A stretch of DNA of 64,000 nt from Natronincola peptidivorans (GTDB lineage Bacteria; Bacillota; Clostridia; Peptostreptococcales; Natronincolaceae), in NCBI RefSeq assembly GCF_900111615.1, contig NZ_FOHU01000001.1:337400-401399 (forward strand), read 5' to 3'. Positions within the stretch are counted from its first letter, which is position 1, and each line of letters opens with the position of its first letter. Below, piece after piece: positions 26,708-35,695 of the stretch. Under the pieces are notes generated by a model. The model searched no databases. It worked only from the letters and a program-made list of their open reading frames with translations, and was not told the origin of the DNA. Both the position numbers and the translations under genes were made by a program.

Positions 26708-26722
26708 GCAGTCCATCTATTT
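26689..26722. terminator. Bidirectional terminator between convergent genes
   Basis: Perfect 12-bp stem AAATAGATGGAC/GTCCATCTATTT with a 10-base loop that holds the TAA of the plus-strand gene. On the minus strand eight T residues follow, so termination of the DUF1292 gene should be efficient; the plus-strand T tract is weak. Confidence 0.9.
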
Positions 26723-26728
26723 CTTAGA

Positions 26729-26995
26729 TTATTGTATCTCTTCTTCATCTACAATCGCTTCATAAGCTGCCACTACATTTTCATATTCTTCATCATCTTC
26801 AATCGCCACTAGTGTGTATTCATCGTTACCTTCGTTTATTACCTTAAAGATGTATGCATCTTCTTCTTCTCCAGCGTCTACAGGTAACAGAATAGCATAT
26901 TCCTTCTCTTCTACATCTAAAGTCATCATGACCTCAAAATCCTGTTCTTGTCCTTCTTCATCTACTAGTGTTATAATATTTTCATTTTCTTGCAT
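26729..26995 (-). CDS. DUF1292 family protein
   Basis: An 88-residue strongly acidic protein (many Glu and Asp) with the DUF1292 pattern ENIITLVDEEGQEQDFEVMMTLDVEEKEYAILLPVD. The family is common in Firmicutes, usually beside ruvX and ireB as here, and its function is not established. AGGAGG precedes the ATG. It is last in an operon of ruvX-DUF1292 and ends at the terminator 26689-26722. Confidence 0.9.
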   Translation of the reverse strand: MQENENIITLVDEEGQEQDFEVMMTLDVEEKEYAILLPVDAGEEEDAYIFKVINEGNDEYTLVAIEDDEEYENVVAAYEAIVDEEEIQ

Positions 26996-27068
26996 AATAA
27001 TCCCTCCTATTTATAGATTTTAAGTACATAAATGTATTATATACTAAACTTTGGGAAAAAACACCTTT

Positions 27069-27485
27069 TTATTTATTTATACTATCAAGATAGTTCTGTA
27101 GAATATAGGTAGATGCTACTTTATCAATCACTGTTTTTCTTTTTTTCCTGCTAACATCAGCCTCTATTAAAGACCTTTCAGCCGATACTGTAGAAAGTCT
27201 TTCATCCCAATAAACAATTTCAATATTTGTACGTTTTTCTAACCTTTCAGCAAACACTATTACTTTCTCACTTTGTGGTCCTAAGGTACCATTCATATTT
27301 TTAGGTAATCCCACTACTATTTTGTTTACATTATTTGCTCTAATTATTTCTTCTAATCTCTGTAAGTCTTTTTTTATATTTGTCCTGGTAAGGGTTTCTA
27401 ACCCTTGTGCTGTCCATCCCATTAAATCGCTTAACGCTACGCCTATTCGCTTGTCTCCTACATCTAATGCCATAATCCGAGTCAT
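27069..27485 (-). CDS. ruvX: RuvX/YqgF Holliday junction resolvase-like protein
   Basis: A 138-residue RNase H-fold protein. The catalytic aspartate is in [16 protein letters not shown], the second acidic motif in [11 protein letters not shown], and the third in [14 protein letters not shown]. Members process pre-16S rRNA and resemble Holliday junction resolvases. It starts 11 bp after the aldo/keto reductase gene and precedes DUF1292. IreB, alaS and RuvX genes nearby agree with conserved Firmicutes synteny. Confidence 0.94.
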   Translation of the reverse strand: MTRIMALDVGDKRIGVALSDLMGWTAQGLETLTRTNIKKDLQRLEEIIRANNVNKIVVGLPKNMNGTLGPQSEKVIVFAERLEKRTNIEIVYWDERLSTVSAERSLIEADVSRKKRKTVIDKVASTYILQNYLDSINK

Positions 27486-27496
27486 TTATATTCCTC

Positions 27497-28456
27497 CTAA
27501 ATTACCTTGATACAAAAATGAGGACAGCATTTTGAACAATAACCACATAATACACATTTTTCTTGTTTTATTATTAATTTGTTATTAATAATCTCTAAGG
27601 CACCGTGACTACAGGCTCTCATGCAATTTCCACATACTTCACACCAAAAGTCTATTTTAAGCTGTCTATTTATGTTTTCTATTTTCGTTAGTAGCTCCGC
27701 TTCTATCCCTTTTCCTTCAAAAATACTTATATTAGCGTCAATTTCTTCTACCGTTTGCATCCCTACAGCTATAGAATGGAGACATGAAAGCCCTAATACA
27801 AATTCAAAACATGCGTTAAAGCTTTTTAGTAGATTTCCTCCACCTAGAGGCTTCATACCATAAATACCTTTTCCTAGATTATAACCTTTTATCAATAGCT
27901 TTATCATCTCTTCTATGGTACCGTCCTGAATCCCAAGGCCTTCTTTATTGACAATAGGATGTAATATTTCGATTTCCTTCATAGCTAAAGATGCTTCTAC
28001 AGCAGCAATCGTATGTGTAGAAATGCCTATAGCTTTGATAAAACCTTTTTCCTTCATAGCTAAGAAATATTCTAATGCTTCTTGATGACCCCTTAGTGTA
28101 TGTTGACTTTCTTGCTCATGCAATAAGAAGATATCTATATAATCAGTATTCATTTCCTTTAAAGCTTTCCTAAGACTATCTTCAGCAGTCTTTTTTGAAT
28201 ACGCATAAGATTTTGTTGCAATAACTATTTCATCTCTTTTCCAGCTTTTAAGTGCCTCGCTTATGTGGGGGTAGGTTTCATACAATTCAGCAGTATCAAT
28301 AAAGTTTACGCCTTTTTCAAAGCTATGTAGAAGCAGTTTTGCACCTTCTTTAGGAGATTTGTTAGCCTGTAATGGCCCCATAGTAAGACTACCAAAGCAT
28401 AACTTTGATACCAGTAAGGAAGTATTCCCTAATTTGTTTTTTTCCAAAATTCTCAT
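27497..28456 (-). CDS. Aldo/keto reductase with C-terminal 4Fe-4S ferredoxin domain
   Basis: A 319-residue protein. The first 250 residues form an AKR barrel: NFIDTAELYETYP with catalytic Asp and Tyr, the Lys in IATKSYAYSKKT and the His in FLLHEQES. The last 60 residues hold two cysteine clusters, CEVCGNCMRACSH and CVLCGYCSKCCPH, for two iron-sulfur clusters. Such fusions are frequent in anaerobes and presumably use ferredoxin-type electrons; substrate unknown. It sits between the phosphatase-like membrane protein and ruvX, a placement seen in clostridia without functional explanation. Confidence 0.92.
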   Translation of the reverse strand: MRILEKNKLGNTSLLVSKLCFGSLTMGPLQANKSPKEGAKLLLHSFEKGVNFIDTAELYETYPHISEALKSWKRDEIVIATKSYAYSKKTAEDSLRKALKEMNTDYIDIFLLHEQESQHTLRGHQEALEYFLAMKEKGFIKAIGISTHTIAAVEASLAMKEIEILHPIVNKEGLGIQDGTIEEMIKLLIKGYNLGKGIYGMKPLGGGNLLKSFNACFEFVLGLSCLHSIAVGMQTVEEIDANISIFEGKGIEAELLTKIENINRQLKIDFWCEVCGNCMRACSHGALEIINNKLIIKQEKCVLCGYCSKCCPHFCIKVI

Positions 28457-28487
28457 CCTATCTTAACTTTTTGTTTTAGTATTGCAT

Positions 28488-30662
28488 CTATTTTTCTATA
28501 TAAATAGCATCCATAATAAAATATAATATGGAGGTGGTTAAGAACATGATGGTAGTAGCTGCCGCCACCACTCCTGAATCATTGACGGCGAAGGATACAA
28601 TGCAGCTTACTATAATTCCGCTCCAACCTATTGCTATGAAAGGATACTTAGATGCAATGCTTTTTATCACCCCTACAGGTCTATAAAATAGTATCCCTAA
28701 AATCAGCATACCGCTTAATAAAACTCTACTCCAAACCGTTACTCCCATCACTCGGATATTCATTGCTATCTTTCTTGTAATAATTTCATAAATAACGATT
28801 GGACCTTTTGTTAAAATTTGTTCTATTGCAACTGCTAAATGACTTCTATATTGCAGGAAAAAAAAGTCGATCACTGACATTATACCCACTATAACTAGTA
28901 CAAGCAACAATATATAAAATATTTTTTTAAAGGTTATTTTCTTTCCAAAAAGTCTAATGGAAGTGAAAAGATATGTAAAAGTCGCAGTAATTCCTCCACC
29001 TACATTTGCTCCTAGAGTTGGAAAAGCTATCACAATAATAGAACCTAGAAATAGAAGTATAATACAATACTTATGAAAACTGTACTTCTCCATTAAAGCT
29101 GTTAACAAGATTAAGGTTGAGCCTATCAAGACACCCATATATTCATTCCCTATGCCATAATATCTTGCTCCAATGATAGGATCATAGCCTAATAATGAGT
29201 TTTGTATAAGACTTTGCCCTAATACTATATCCAGCATAAGACCTACAGTAATTAATAAAGTACTATACAAGATTATATTTAATGGTGCCTTCTTACCTAT
29301 TAAGTGTAATAGAATGACCAGCAATCCTGTTATGCTTATTAACAAAATATAATTTAAGGTGATATTTAACACCCCAAAAACTGGTAATATCAACAAAGTA
29401 AAAGGCGCAATTATTGTGCTGATTAACACCAAAGATATGGGTGTGTATATTTTTGATGGTATTCTTTTTCTAAATATTATTGTTAATAGAGCTAATGCAG
29501 AGGCTAACATTTGAAAGACAGCAAAGCTATATAGAACTCTGTATCTTTGAACTGATGTATTAACTACTCTTTTATTTAGCTGATGTATCACTTCCATAGA
29601 ATCTTTACTTTCAACACTTATCATTTTTCTACCAATCATATTAAGGGGGGTTAACTGAAAATAGGATAATATTGTGGGTGCTATATCTACATTTCCTATA
29701 ATCCCTGTACGCCTTGTAGTGCTAGACCATAATAATCCCCTATCTAAGCCTCCATTATAGATAATTATCGGAGTTAATCGTTCTCCTTTTAATGCAGCAG
29801 CATCTGAAGGGTAAGGGGTGGCTATTATCACTAAAGTATTGTCTATATCTATATATTCCATCATTGCTTTTACAAAGTAATCTATGTTTTGTAATACCTC
29901 TTTTTTATGTTTTTGATACATAGTAGTATTTAAGTTTTCTTTATATCTATCTAACCGGTTTGTGTCTCCAGTTTCTATAACAATAAAATTGCTTTTAGCA
30001 TATATATCTTTCAGTGTATTTAGTAAAAGATCATAATTTGTTTTTATACCAAATGGGCTATGGCTAGCTACCTCAATTAGCGTATCTTCAACATTCCCAT
30101 AATCGATATAACCCTTATTGTCCATCGCTATAAGTCCAGCAGCTGTAAGCTTGCTATTTTCCATATCACTATTACCAAAAACAGCTGTTTTATAGCCATT
30201 ATTTCTTAATATCTCACCTAATGCCCCTGGTGTCGCCCCGTACTCACCTCTAAAGTTCTGTTGAATCAAGCTATTAATATTCGTATTTATTACCCCTGTT
30301 TCTGGAGGACTATCCCCCACTCTTCTTTCATAGGTAGCTAGGCTGTTATCTTCGATATTAAAAAAGGTTGAGGTGTTTTGAGCAGCCTCTGCTCTTGTCC
30401 CCCAACCTATTGTAGCATATGATTTGAATTCATTATTTGCACCTGCAGCCCTTGTGTTCATCAAAGCAATGCTGCCATTATCTATCATTATTCTTATTTG
30501 AGGCATGCTATATAAATCATAAAAATCTACACGATTCATTATAAGCATAATCACTTTTTTTTCTAAGCCATCGTTTACTTTATAGGCAAAGCTATTACTT
30601 ATATGTATACAGATGAAAAAAGCTGTAATTGCCATAATACAGTTTTTTTTGCTTATTTTCAA
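28488..30662 (-). CDS. Large membrane protein with extracytoplasmic alkaline-phosphatase-like domain
   Basis: A 724-residue protein. After an N-terminal signal or anchor helix (about 9-26) a large outside domain of roughly 340 residues shows phosphatase-superfamily traits: VIMLIMNRVDFYDL, a GATPGALGEILRNNGYKTAVFGNSD segment in two parts, and a METGDTNR-like FIVIETGDTNRLDRY with the metal-type Asp. About ten helices follow (residues 375-720). The substrate is unknown; lipid- or wall-linked head-group transfer is conceivable because the layout resembles phosphoethanolamine transferases in reverse order. The start is TTG 30662 with AGGAG nine bases before, inside the end of ireB. Confidence 0.7.
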   Translation of the reverse strand: MKISKKNCIMAITAFFICIHISNSFAYKVNDGLEKKVIMLIMNRVDFYDLYSMPQIRIMIDNGSIALMNTRAAGANNEFKSYATIGWGTRAEAAQNTSTFFNIEDNSLATYERRVGDSPPETGVINTNINSLIQQNFRGEYGATPGALGEILRNNGYKTAVFGNSDMENSKLTAAGLIAMDNKGYIDYGNVEDTLIEVASHSPFGIKTNYDLLLNTLKDIYAKSNFIVIETGDTNRLDRYKENLNTTMYQKHKKEVLQNIDYFVKAMMEYIDIDNTLVIIATPYPSDAAALKGERLTPIIIYNGGLDRGLLWSSTTRRTGIIGNVDIAPTILSYFQLTPLNMIGRKMISVESKDSMEVIHQLNKRVVNTSVQRYRVLYSFAVFQMLASALALLTIIFRKRIPSKIYTPISLVLISTIIAPFTLLILPVFGVLNITLNYILLISITGLLVILLHLIGKKAPLNIILYSTLLITVGLMLDIVLGQSLIQNSLLGYDPIIGARYYGIGNEYMGVLIGSTLILLTALMEKYSFHKYCIILLFLGSIIVIAFPTLGANVGGGITATFTYLFTSIRLFGKKITFKKIFYILLLVLVIVGIMSVIDFFFLQYRSHLAVAIEQILTKGPIVIYEIITRKIAMNIRVMGVTVWSRVLLSGMLILGILFYRPVGVIKSIASKYPFIAIGWSGIIVSCIVSFAVNDSGVVAAATTIMFLTTSILYFIMDAIYIEK

Positions 30663-30664
30663 AT

Positions 30665-30931
30665 TTATTCGCTCCTATTATTTTTTAAGTAAGCTTTTAA
30701 TAATTCCTCCAATAGTTCATCTCTTTCTATTTTTCTTATTATACTTCTAGCATTATTGTGGTTTGTTATATAGGTAGGATCTCCTGATAATATGTAACCG
30801 ATAAACTGGTTAATTGGGTTATAGCCCTTCTCTTCTAATGCTTTGTATACTTCTATAATAACAGCCTTAGCTTGTTTTTCCTTGTCCTTATCTAGATCGA
30901 ATTTCATGGTTAAATTTAATTTATCCCCCAT
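30665..30931 (-). CDS. ireB: IreB family regulatory phosphoprotein
   Basis: An 88-residue protein of the IreB/DUF965 family. In Enterococcus faecalis IreB is a target of the PASTA kinase IreK and controls cephalosporin tolerance. The family signature [21 protein letters not shown] is present (broken here at 20 residues), followed by [22 protein letters not shown] 30931 has AAAGGGG seven bases upstream. It lies between alaS and the phosphatase-like gene, the standard alaS-ireB-ruvX synteny. Confidence 0.94.
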   Translation of the reverse strand: MGDKLNLTMKFDLDKDKEKQAKAVIIEVYKALEEKGYNPINQFIGYILSGDPTYITNHNNARSIIRKIERDELLEELLKAYLKNNRSE

Positions 30932-31014
30932 ATTCATTCCCCTTTCCTTCTTTATAATAATATTTTACCATATTATAGCCTAACCTCCAATTATTTTTAA
31001 TAAATGTAGTGAAT

Positions 31015-31045
31015 CCAAAATAAAGAGCATGGAAATCCATGCTCT
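31015..31045 (-). terminator. Terminator after alaS
   Basis: Perfect 9-bp stem AGAGCATGG/CCATGCTCT with a four-base loop (31024-31045), followed on the minus strand by TTTATTTT, 7 bp after the alaS stop. Confidence 0.85.
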
Positions 31046-31051
31046 ATTATT

Positions 31052-33694
31052 TTATCCATTTAATTGATTATTTAGTAGTGATTCTACTTTTTCTAATGCT
31101 TCCTGGATTTTTTCTGAATTTTTCCCACCAGCCTGTGCCATATCGGGTCTACCACCACCGCCGCCGCCGGTGATTTTAGCAGCTTCTTTCACAAGACTCC
31201 CTGCATGAACACCTTTATTTACAATGTCCTTTGTAACTGTTGCAACAAAATTTACTTTTCCGTCTGAGACTGAGGCTAGAAGAATAACGCCAGATTGTAT
31301 CTTTTCTTTGAGTGTATCCCCTACTTTTCTTAAATCCTCCATACCTTCTACTTCCACCTTCTCAATGATAACTTTAGTACCATTAATAGTTTTAGCCTTT
31401 GCAACTATTTCATCAACGTTACCTGTGGCTAGTTTAGCTTTTAATTTACTTATTTCTCTTTCCTTTTCTTTGCTTTCACTAATAAATGTTTCTAATCGAT
31501 TAATAATATTGTTGGTAGGGGTTTTTAAAAGCTCTCCTGCTTTTTCCAATACACCTTGTTGGTTCTTTACATATTTATAGGCTTCTATGCCTGTAAGAGC
31601 CTCTATCCTTCTAACTCCTGATGCAATGCCTCCTTCACTAACAATGAGGAACATGCTTATTTCGCTACTGTTTTTCAAATGTGTTCCACCGCATAATTCT
31701 GTACTATAGTCTCCAATCTTTACAACTCTTACAGTTTCTCCATACTTTTCTCCAAATAAAGCTTCTGCCCCCATAGCCTTCGCTTCTTTAGGAGTGGTTT
31801 CCATTACTATTATTTGTGCAGCATTCCATATTTGTTGATTAACCTTTTCTTCAATCTTGGCTATCTCTTCAAGAGTTAAACCTTCAAAGTGAGTAAAATC
31901 AAATCTTAATCTTTCAGGTGTTACCAAAGATCCAGCCTGTTGAACATGTTGTCCTATTATTTCTTTTAAAGCCTTATGTAGTATATGGGTTGCAGAATGA
32001 TTTCTTGCAGTATTTTTTCTGACATTTTCATCCACTTCTACTGTAACAGTATCTCCCACAACTAAGGTGCCTTTAGTAATTTTTACAATATGATGAACTC
32101 TATTGTTTATCCCTTTCTTTGTATCTAATATATTACCTTCAAAAATTTCATTATAAACTTTACCTACGTCACCTACTTGACCTCCACCCTCACTATAAAA
32201 AGTGGTTTCATCTAAAATCACAATTGCTTCTTCTTCTACTCCTGCTTCATTGACAATCTCATTATCTTTAACAATTGCTAGTATTTTTCCAGTTGCCTTT
32301 AAATTCTCATATCCTTTGAATTCTGTTTCAATTTCTTTGTTCAGTTTTGTAAAAACATCTTCCTTCCAACCTACAACATCTTCTCCACTTCTTGCCTGTC
32401 TTGCCCTTTGTCTTTGCTGACTCATTTCTTCCTCAAAGCCTTGGATGTCAATCTTCAATCCCTTCTCTTCTAGTATCTCTTTTGTTAAGTCAATAGGAAA
32501 CCCATAAGTGTCGTATAACTTAAAAGCATTCTGACCCTGTAATGTATCTTTTTCTGCTGTTTCTAGCTCTACTATGTATTGATTTAATATATCTAGGCCT
32601 TGATGGATTGTTTCTTGAAAACGCTCTTCCTCCACTTGAATTACTCTTTTGATATAGTCTTGCTTTTCCTCTAATTCTGTGTAGGTTTCTCCAAATACTT
32701 TTATAATGGTATCTACAAGCAAATATAAGAAGCTCTTCTCTACTCCTAAAGTTTTTCCATGTCGAGCAGCTCTTCTCAATAATCTTCTAAGTACATAGCC
32801 TCTACCCTCATTACTGGGAAGAATTCCATCGCTTACCATAAAGGTAACTGCTCTTATATGATCAGTAATCACACGAAGGGATATATTTTGTTGATCTCCT
32901 TCATTATATTTTTTATTGGTAATTGTACATACATTATCTAATATATACTTCATTGTATCTATTTCAAAAATAGAATCTACATCTTGCATTATGCAAGCAA
33001 CTCTTTCTAGTCCCATACCTGTATCAATATTAGGATTTGGTAGTAGATTGTAATTTCCTTCCTCATCCTTATCAAACTGAGTGAATACAAGGTTCCAGAA
33101 TTCAATATATCGGTCACAATCGCACCCAGGCTTACAAGCTTCATTCGCACACCCATATTTTTCTCCACGATCATAGTAGATCTCTGAACAGGGTCCACAG
33201 GGGCCTAGTCCAATCTCCCAAAAATTATCTTCTTTCCCTAATCGTACTATTTTCTCTTCAGGTAGGCCCACCTTCTCTTTCCATATCTCAAAGGCTTCAT
33301 CATCTTCTAAATATATGGATGCCCATAGTTTATCTACAGGCATTTTTAGATGCTCTGTAACAAATTCCCATGCCCAAAGAATAGATTCCTCTTTAAAATA
33401 GTCTCCAAAAGAAAAATTACCTAGCATTTCAAAAAAAGTAGCATGTCTTGCTGTTCTACCAACATTCTCTATGTCTCCTGTTCGAATACATTTTTGAGAG
33501 GTTGCCATTCTTTTGCTGGGAGGAACCTCTACACCTGAAAAATAGGACTTTAATGGCGCCATTCCTGCATTGATCAATAATAGACTTTTATCATTTTGAG
33601 GCACCAGTGGAAAACTGGGTCTTACCAAATGTCCCTTTAAGTGAAAATAATCCAAAAACATCTTCCTAATCTCATTCAATCCTTTTTTTTCCAT
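31052..33694 (-). CDS. alaS: Alanyl-tRNA synthetase
   Basis: About 880 residues, full length. The class II catalytic core occupies the first 240 residues (motif 1 FPLVPQNDKSLLLINAGM, motif 2 RHATFFEMLGNFSFG), the tRNA-recognition helices follow, the editing domain carries HSATHILHK and CGGTHLKN zinc ligands, and the C-Ala domain ends with GGGGGGRPDMAQAGG. A four-cysteine insert (CANEACKPGCDCD) near residue 185 is usual in clostridial forms. ATG 33694 has GAGGAGG six bases before it and is preferred to 33709. Expression is governed by the T-box leader at 33721-33992. Confidence 0.97.
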   Translation of the reverse strand: MEKKGLNEIRKMFLDYFHLKGHLVRPSFPLVPQNDKSLLLINAGMAPLKSYFSGVEVPPSKRMATSQKCIRTGDIENVGRTARHATFFEMLGNFSFGDYFKEESILWAWEFVTEHLKMPVDKLWASIYLEDDEAFEIWKEKVGLPEEKIVRLGKEDNFWEIGLGPCGPCSEIYYDRGEKYGCANEACKPGCDCDRYIEFWNLVFTQFDKDEEGNYNLLPNPNIDTGMGLERVACIMQDVDSIFEIDTMKYILDNVCTITNKKYNEGDQQNISLRVITDHIRAVTFMVSDGILPSNEGRGYVLRRLLRRAARHGKTLGVEKSFLYLLVDTIIKVFGETYTELEEKQDYIKRVIQVEEERFQETIHQGLDILNQYIVELETAEKDTLQGQNAFKLYDTYGFPIDLTKEILEEKGLKIDIQGFEEEMSQQRQRARQARSGEDVVGWKEDVFTKLNKEIETEFKGYENLKATGKILAIVKDNEIVNEAGVEEEAIVILDETTFYSEGGGQVGDVGKVYNEIFEGNILDTKKGINNRVHHIVKITKGTLVVGDTVTVEVDENVRKNTARNHSATHILHKALKEIIGQHVQQAGSLVTPERLRFDFTHFEGLTLEEIAKIEEKVNQQIWNAAQIIVMETTPKEAKAMGAEALFGEKYGETVRVVKIGDYSTELCGGTHLKNSSEISMFLIVSEGGIASGVRRIEALTGIEAYKYVKNQQGVLEKAGELLKTPTNNIINRLETFISESKEKEREISKLKAKLATGNVDEIVAKAKTINGTKVIIEKVEVEGMEDLRKVGDTLKEKIQSGVILLASVSDGKVNFVATVTKDIVNKGVHAGSLVKEAAKITGGGGGGRPDMAQAGGKNSEKIQEALEKVESLLNNQLNG

Positions 33695-33720
33695 GTCATA
33701 CCTCCTCATTTATTGTGAAA

Positions 33721-33992
33721 CACAAAAACTCCCATCCTTACATAAACTATTGTAGGGACGAGAGTATTCTCGCGGTACCACCCTAATTACCGTGTTAAAC
33801 GGTCCCTCAGAGGAAAAACCAAAAGATAACGGGTCAACCGATAATTTCTACTCTAGTTGTACTATTTCAAAATTATAGCTCCGAGACTGCTTCATATACT
33901 TTATCTAGAGGTTTTCCAGCCAAGAACCTCCTCTCTATCAGACTCAAGGTATATTACTCCTTCTCTTCATAGCCTTTTAATTATTATTTTTA
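33721..33992 (-). promoter_or_regulatory. Alanine T-box leader of alaS
   Basis: The T-box sequence AGGGTGGTACCGCG (33784-33771, minus strand) is exact. Downstream the terminator pairs ACTCTCGTCCCTACA with TGTAAGGATGGGAGT (33765-33751 and 33742-33728) and ends in five T residues. Stem I begins near 33985 with the AGAGAAGGAGTA-type motif. In the internal loop after GTAT-ATGAA the specifier triplet is GCA (33890-33888), an alanine codon, which agrees with the alaS gene. Uncharged tRNA-Ala should stabilise the antiterminator and raise alaS expression. Confidence 0.95.
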
Positions 33993-33997
33993 CTAGC

Positions 33998-34026
33998 ATT
34001 ATATAGAATAACCTATTTTTTGTCAA
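33998..34026 (-). promoter_or_regulatory. Consensus sigma-A promoter of alaS
   Basis: TTGACA (34021-34026) and TATAAT (33998-34003) separated by 17 bp on the minus strand, a perfect match. Transcription should start near 33990, the beginning of the T-box leader. Confidence 0.92.
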
Positions 34027-34051
34027 TATATAACCATATTTATATAGTTAA

Positions 34052-35284
34052 CTAATATCTAGCTATGTAACTTACTAAATGTTTTCCTAATACCTTTATA
34101 ATTGCAGCTGTGGGCACAGCTATTAATAGTCCTATAATACCAAAAAATCTTCCACCGATTAATAGGACTAAGATTATAAATACTGGGTGAATCCCTACAC
34201 TTTTCCCTACTATTTTGGGGGCAATAATACCACTTTCTATTTGTTGTATGATGGTAAAGACAATGATAACCCAAAATGCTTTTATTGGGCCATCCATAAG
34301 AGCAAAAATAACCCCTGGAATGATTCCTATTACAGGACCGAAATAAGGAATAATATTGGCTATTCCTGCTATAATTCCTACCAAAATAGCAAATTCAACC
34401 TTTAGTACTAACATTGAAATTGTGGTTAGAATACCCACAAATGCAGCTACTGTCAATTGTCCTCTAATAAAGCTTCCTAATACTTCATCTATATCCTTAG
34501 CTATTTTAATCACATGATTTCTTGATTTCTTAGGAAGTAAAAACATTATGCTCCTCTTGAATTTTTCAGCATCCTTTAAAAAATAGAAGGACAAAATAGG
34601 AATAAGTATCAACCCAATAACCTTTGAAAAAATATTTAGAAAAATATTCGTAATGGAGGTTAACGCACCAAAAATTAACCCTTCTATTCTTTGAATATTT
34701 AGTTGTAATAAATCTTTTATACCTTCAAACTCTGTTGGGAGGTTTTCAATATTTCTATTATACTTCAAATATAGATCGTGCAAATAATCATAGGTATCAT
34801 TACTGTATTTAGGCATTACCTCCATAAGTCTCTTTACTTCTTCTGTTATTTTGGGGATTATTGTTAGAGTAAGAATTAAGAAAACAGTAAAGATGGTTAA
34901 ATAAACAATGAGTACACCCCATAATCGTTTGATCCCTTTTTTACTTAGATAATGTACTAATGGATTTAATATGTAGGCTATAACTATAGCAATAATGAAA
35001 GGACCTAATATTTGTAATAATAAACCTCGTATTTTAAACATAAAAACAATAACTAACAGTATTAAAAATACAAAAGTAAATTTTAATATTTGTCTTTTCC
35101 CTACATTAATTATGTTTTTTTTCTCTACATATTGATTGCCAATATGAATCAGATAATATACCATAAAACCAAGTAATAATAAAAGTACAAGCTGAATTAA
35201 AAAAGTAATAAAGTCTGAAAATCCTGCTCCTTCTGCCATGGAACGAATATTTCTCGTAATAGTCTCAATTGCATTGTTTTCCAT
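34052..35284 (-). CDS. AI-2E family transporter (PerM-like)
   Basis: A membrane protein of about 410 residues with seven to eight helices. It has the family pattern: an N-terminal pair of helices, FKIRGLLLQILGPFIIAIVIAYILNP-type loop, a long charged segment (EEVKRLMEVMPKYSNDTYDY) and a C-terminal GPVIGIIPGVIFALMDGP followed by KIVGKSVGIHPVFIIL. Members export small molecules or cations; the AI-2 link is by family name only. ATG 35284 after GGGGGATAGG is preferred to the TTG at 35299. It lies just upstream of the alaS leader. Confidence 0.9.
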   Translation of the reverse strand: MENNAIETITRNIRSMAEGAGFSDFITFLIQLVLLLLLGFMVYYLIHIGNQYVEKKNIINVGKRQILKFTFVFLILLVIVFMFKIRGLLLQILGPFIIAIVIAYILNPLVHYLSKKGIKRLWGVLIVYLTIFTVFLILTLTIIPKITEEVKRLMEVMPKYSNDTYDYLHDLYLKYNRNIENLPTEFEGIKDLLQLNIQRIEGLIFGALTSITNIFLNIFSKVIGLILIPILSFYFLKDAEKFKRSIMFLLPKKSRNHVIKIAKDIDEVLGSFIRGQLTVAAFVGILTTISMLVLKVEFAILVGIIAGIANIIPYFGPVIGIIPGVIFALMDGPIKAFWVIIVFTIIQQIESGIIAPKIVGKSVGIHPVFIILVLLIGGRFFGIIGLLIAVPTAAIIKVLGKHLVSYIARY

Positions 35285-35430
35285 TATCCTATCCCCCAAT
35301 AATTCTCTATGTATATTTATATTATACTCATTATCATCCTATCATAAAAATAAATATTTAAAAACTCAAGAACTCAAGAACTATAAGCATCACCTTGATT
35401 ATATTAGAGAATTATCTTTAAACATGATAT

Positions 35431-35454
35431 AAAAGCAGCTTAATAGCTGCTTTT
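35431..35454 (-). terminator. Terminator after the YtxH-like small gene
   Basis: Perfect 10-bp stem AAAAGCAGCT/AGCTGCTTTT with a four-base loop, beginning 4 bp past the stop at 35458. T residues lie in the arm itself. Confidence 0.8.
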
Positions 35455-35457
35455 ATA

Positions 35458-35628
35458 TCAAAACATATTCATTCCACTCATCATATGAGCGGCTGTTGTT
35501 ATCATTTTTCTTCCACGTTTCATCATTTTTTTCTGCTCTTTTGGACTCATATTAGAAACTGCATACATTCCTACTGTTGCCCCTAGTAGACTACCTGTTA
35601 TTAATCCAACCATTGTTTCTTTCTTCAT
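35458..35628 (-). CDS. YtxH-like small membrane protein, 56 residues
   Basis: A 56-codon gene that falls below usual length cut-offs. ATG 35628 has AAAGGAG seven bases upstream and the stop is followed by a terminator, so it is very likely real. The protein starts MKKETMVGLITGSLLGATVG, a Gly-rich hydrophobic helix typical of YtxH-family proteins, followed by a basic, methionine-rich tail (SPKEQKKMMKRGRKM ... AHMMSGMNMF). Function is unknown; YtxH proteins are often general stress-related in Firmicutes. It sits between a PRC-barrel gene and the PerM-like gene. Confidence 0.85.
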   Translation of the reverse strand: MKKETMVGLITGSLLGATVGMYAVSNMSPKEQKKMMKRGRKMITTAAHMMSGMNMF

Positions 35629-35695
35629 GACATCACTCCTTTCAATTTTGAAAGAGTAGCGGGATAAAATAAATGTATCTCAATAATATTTTTTG

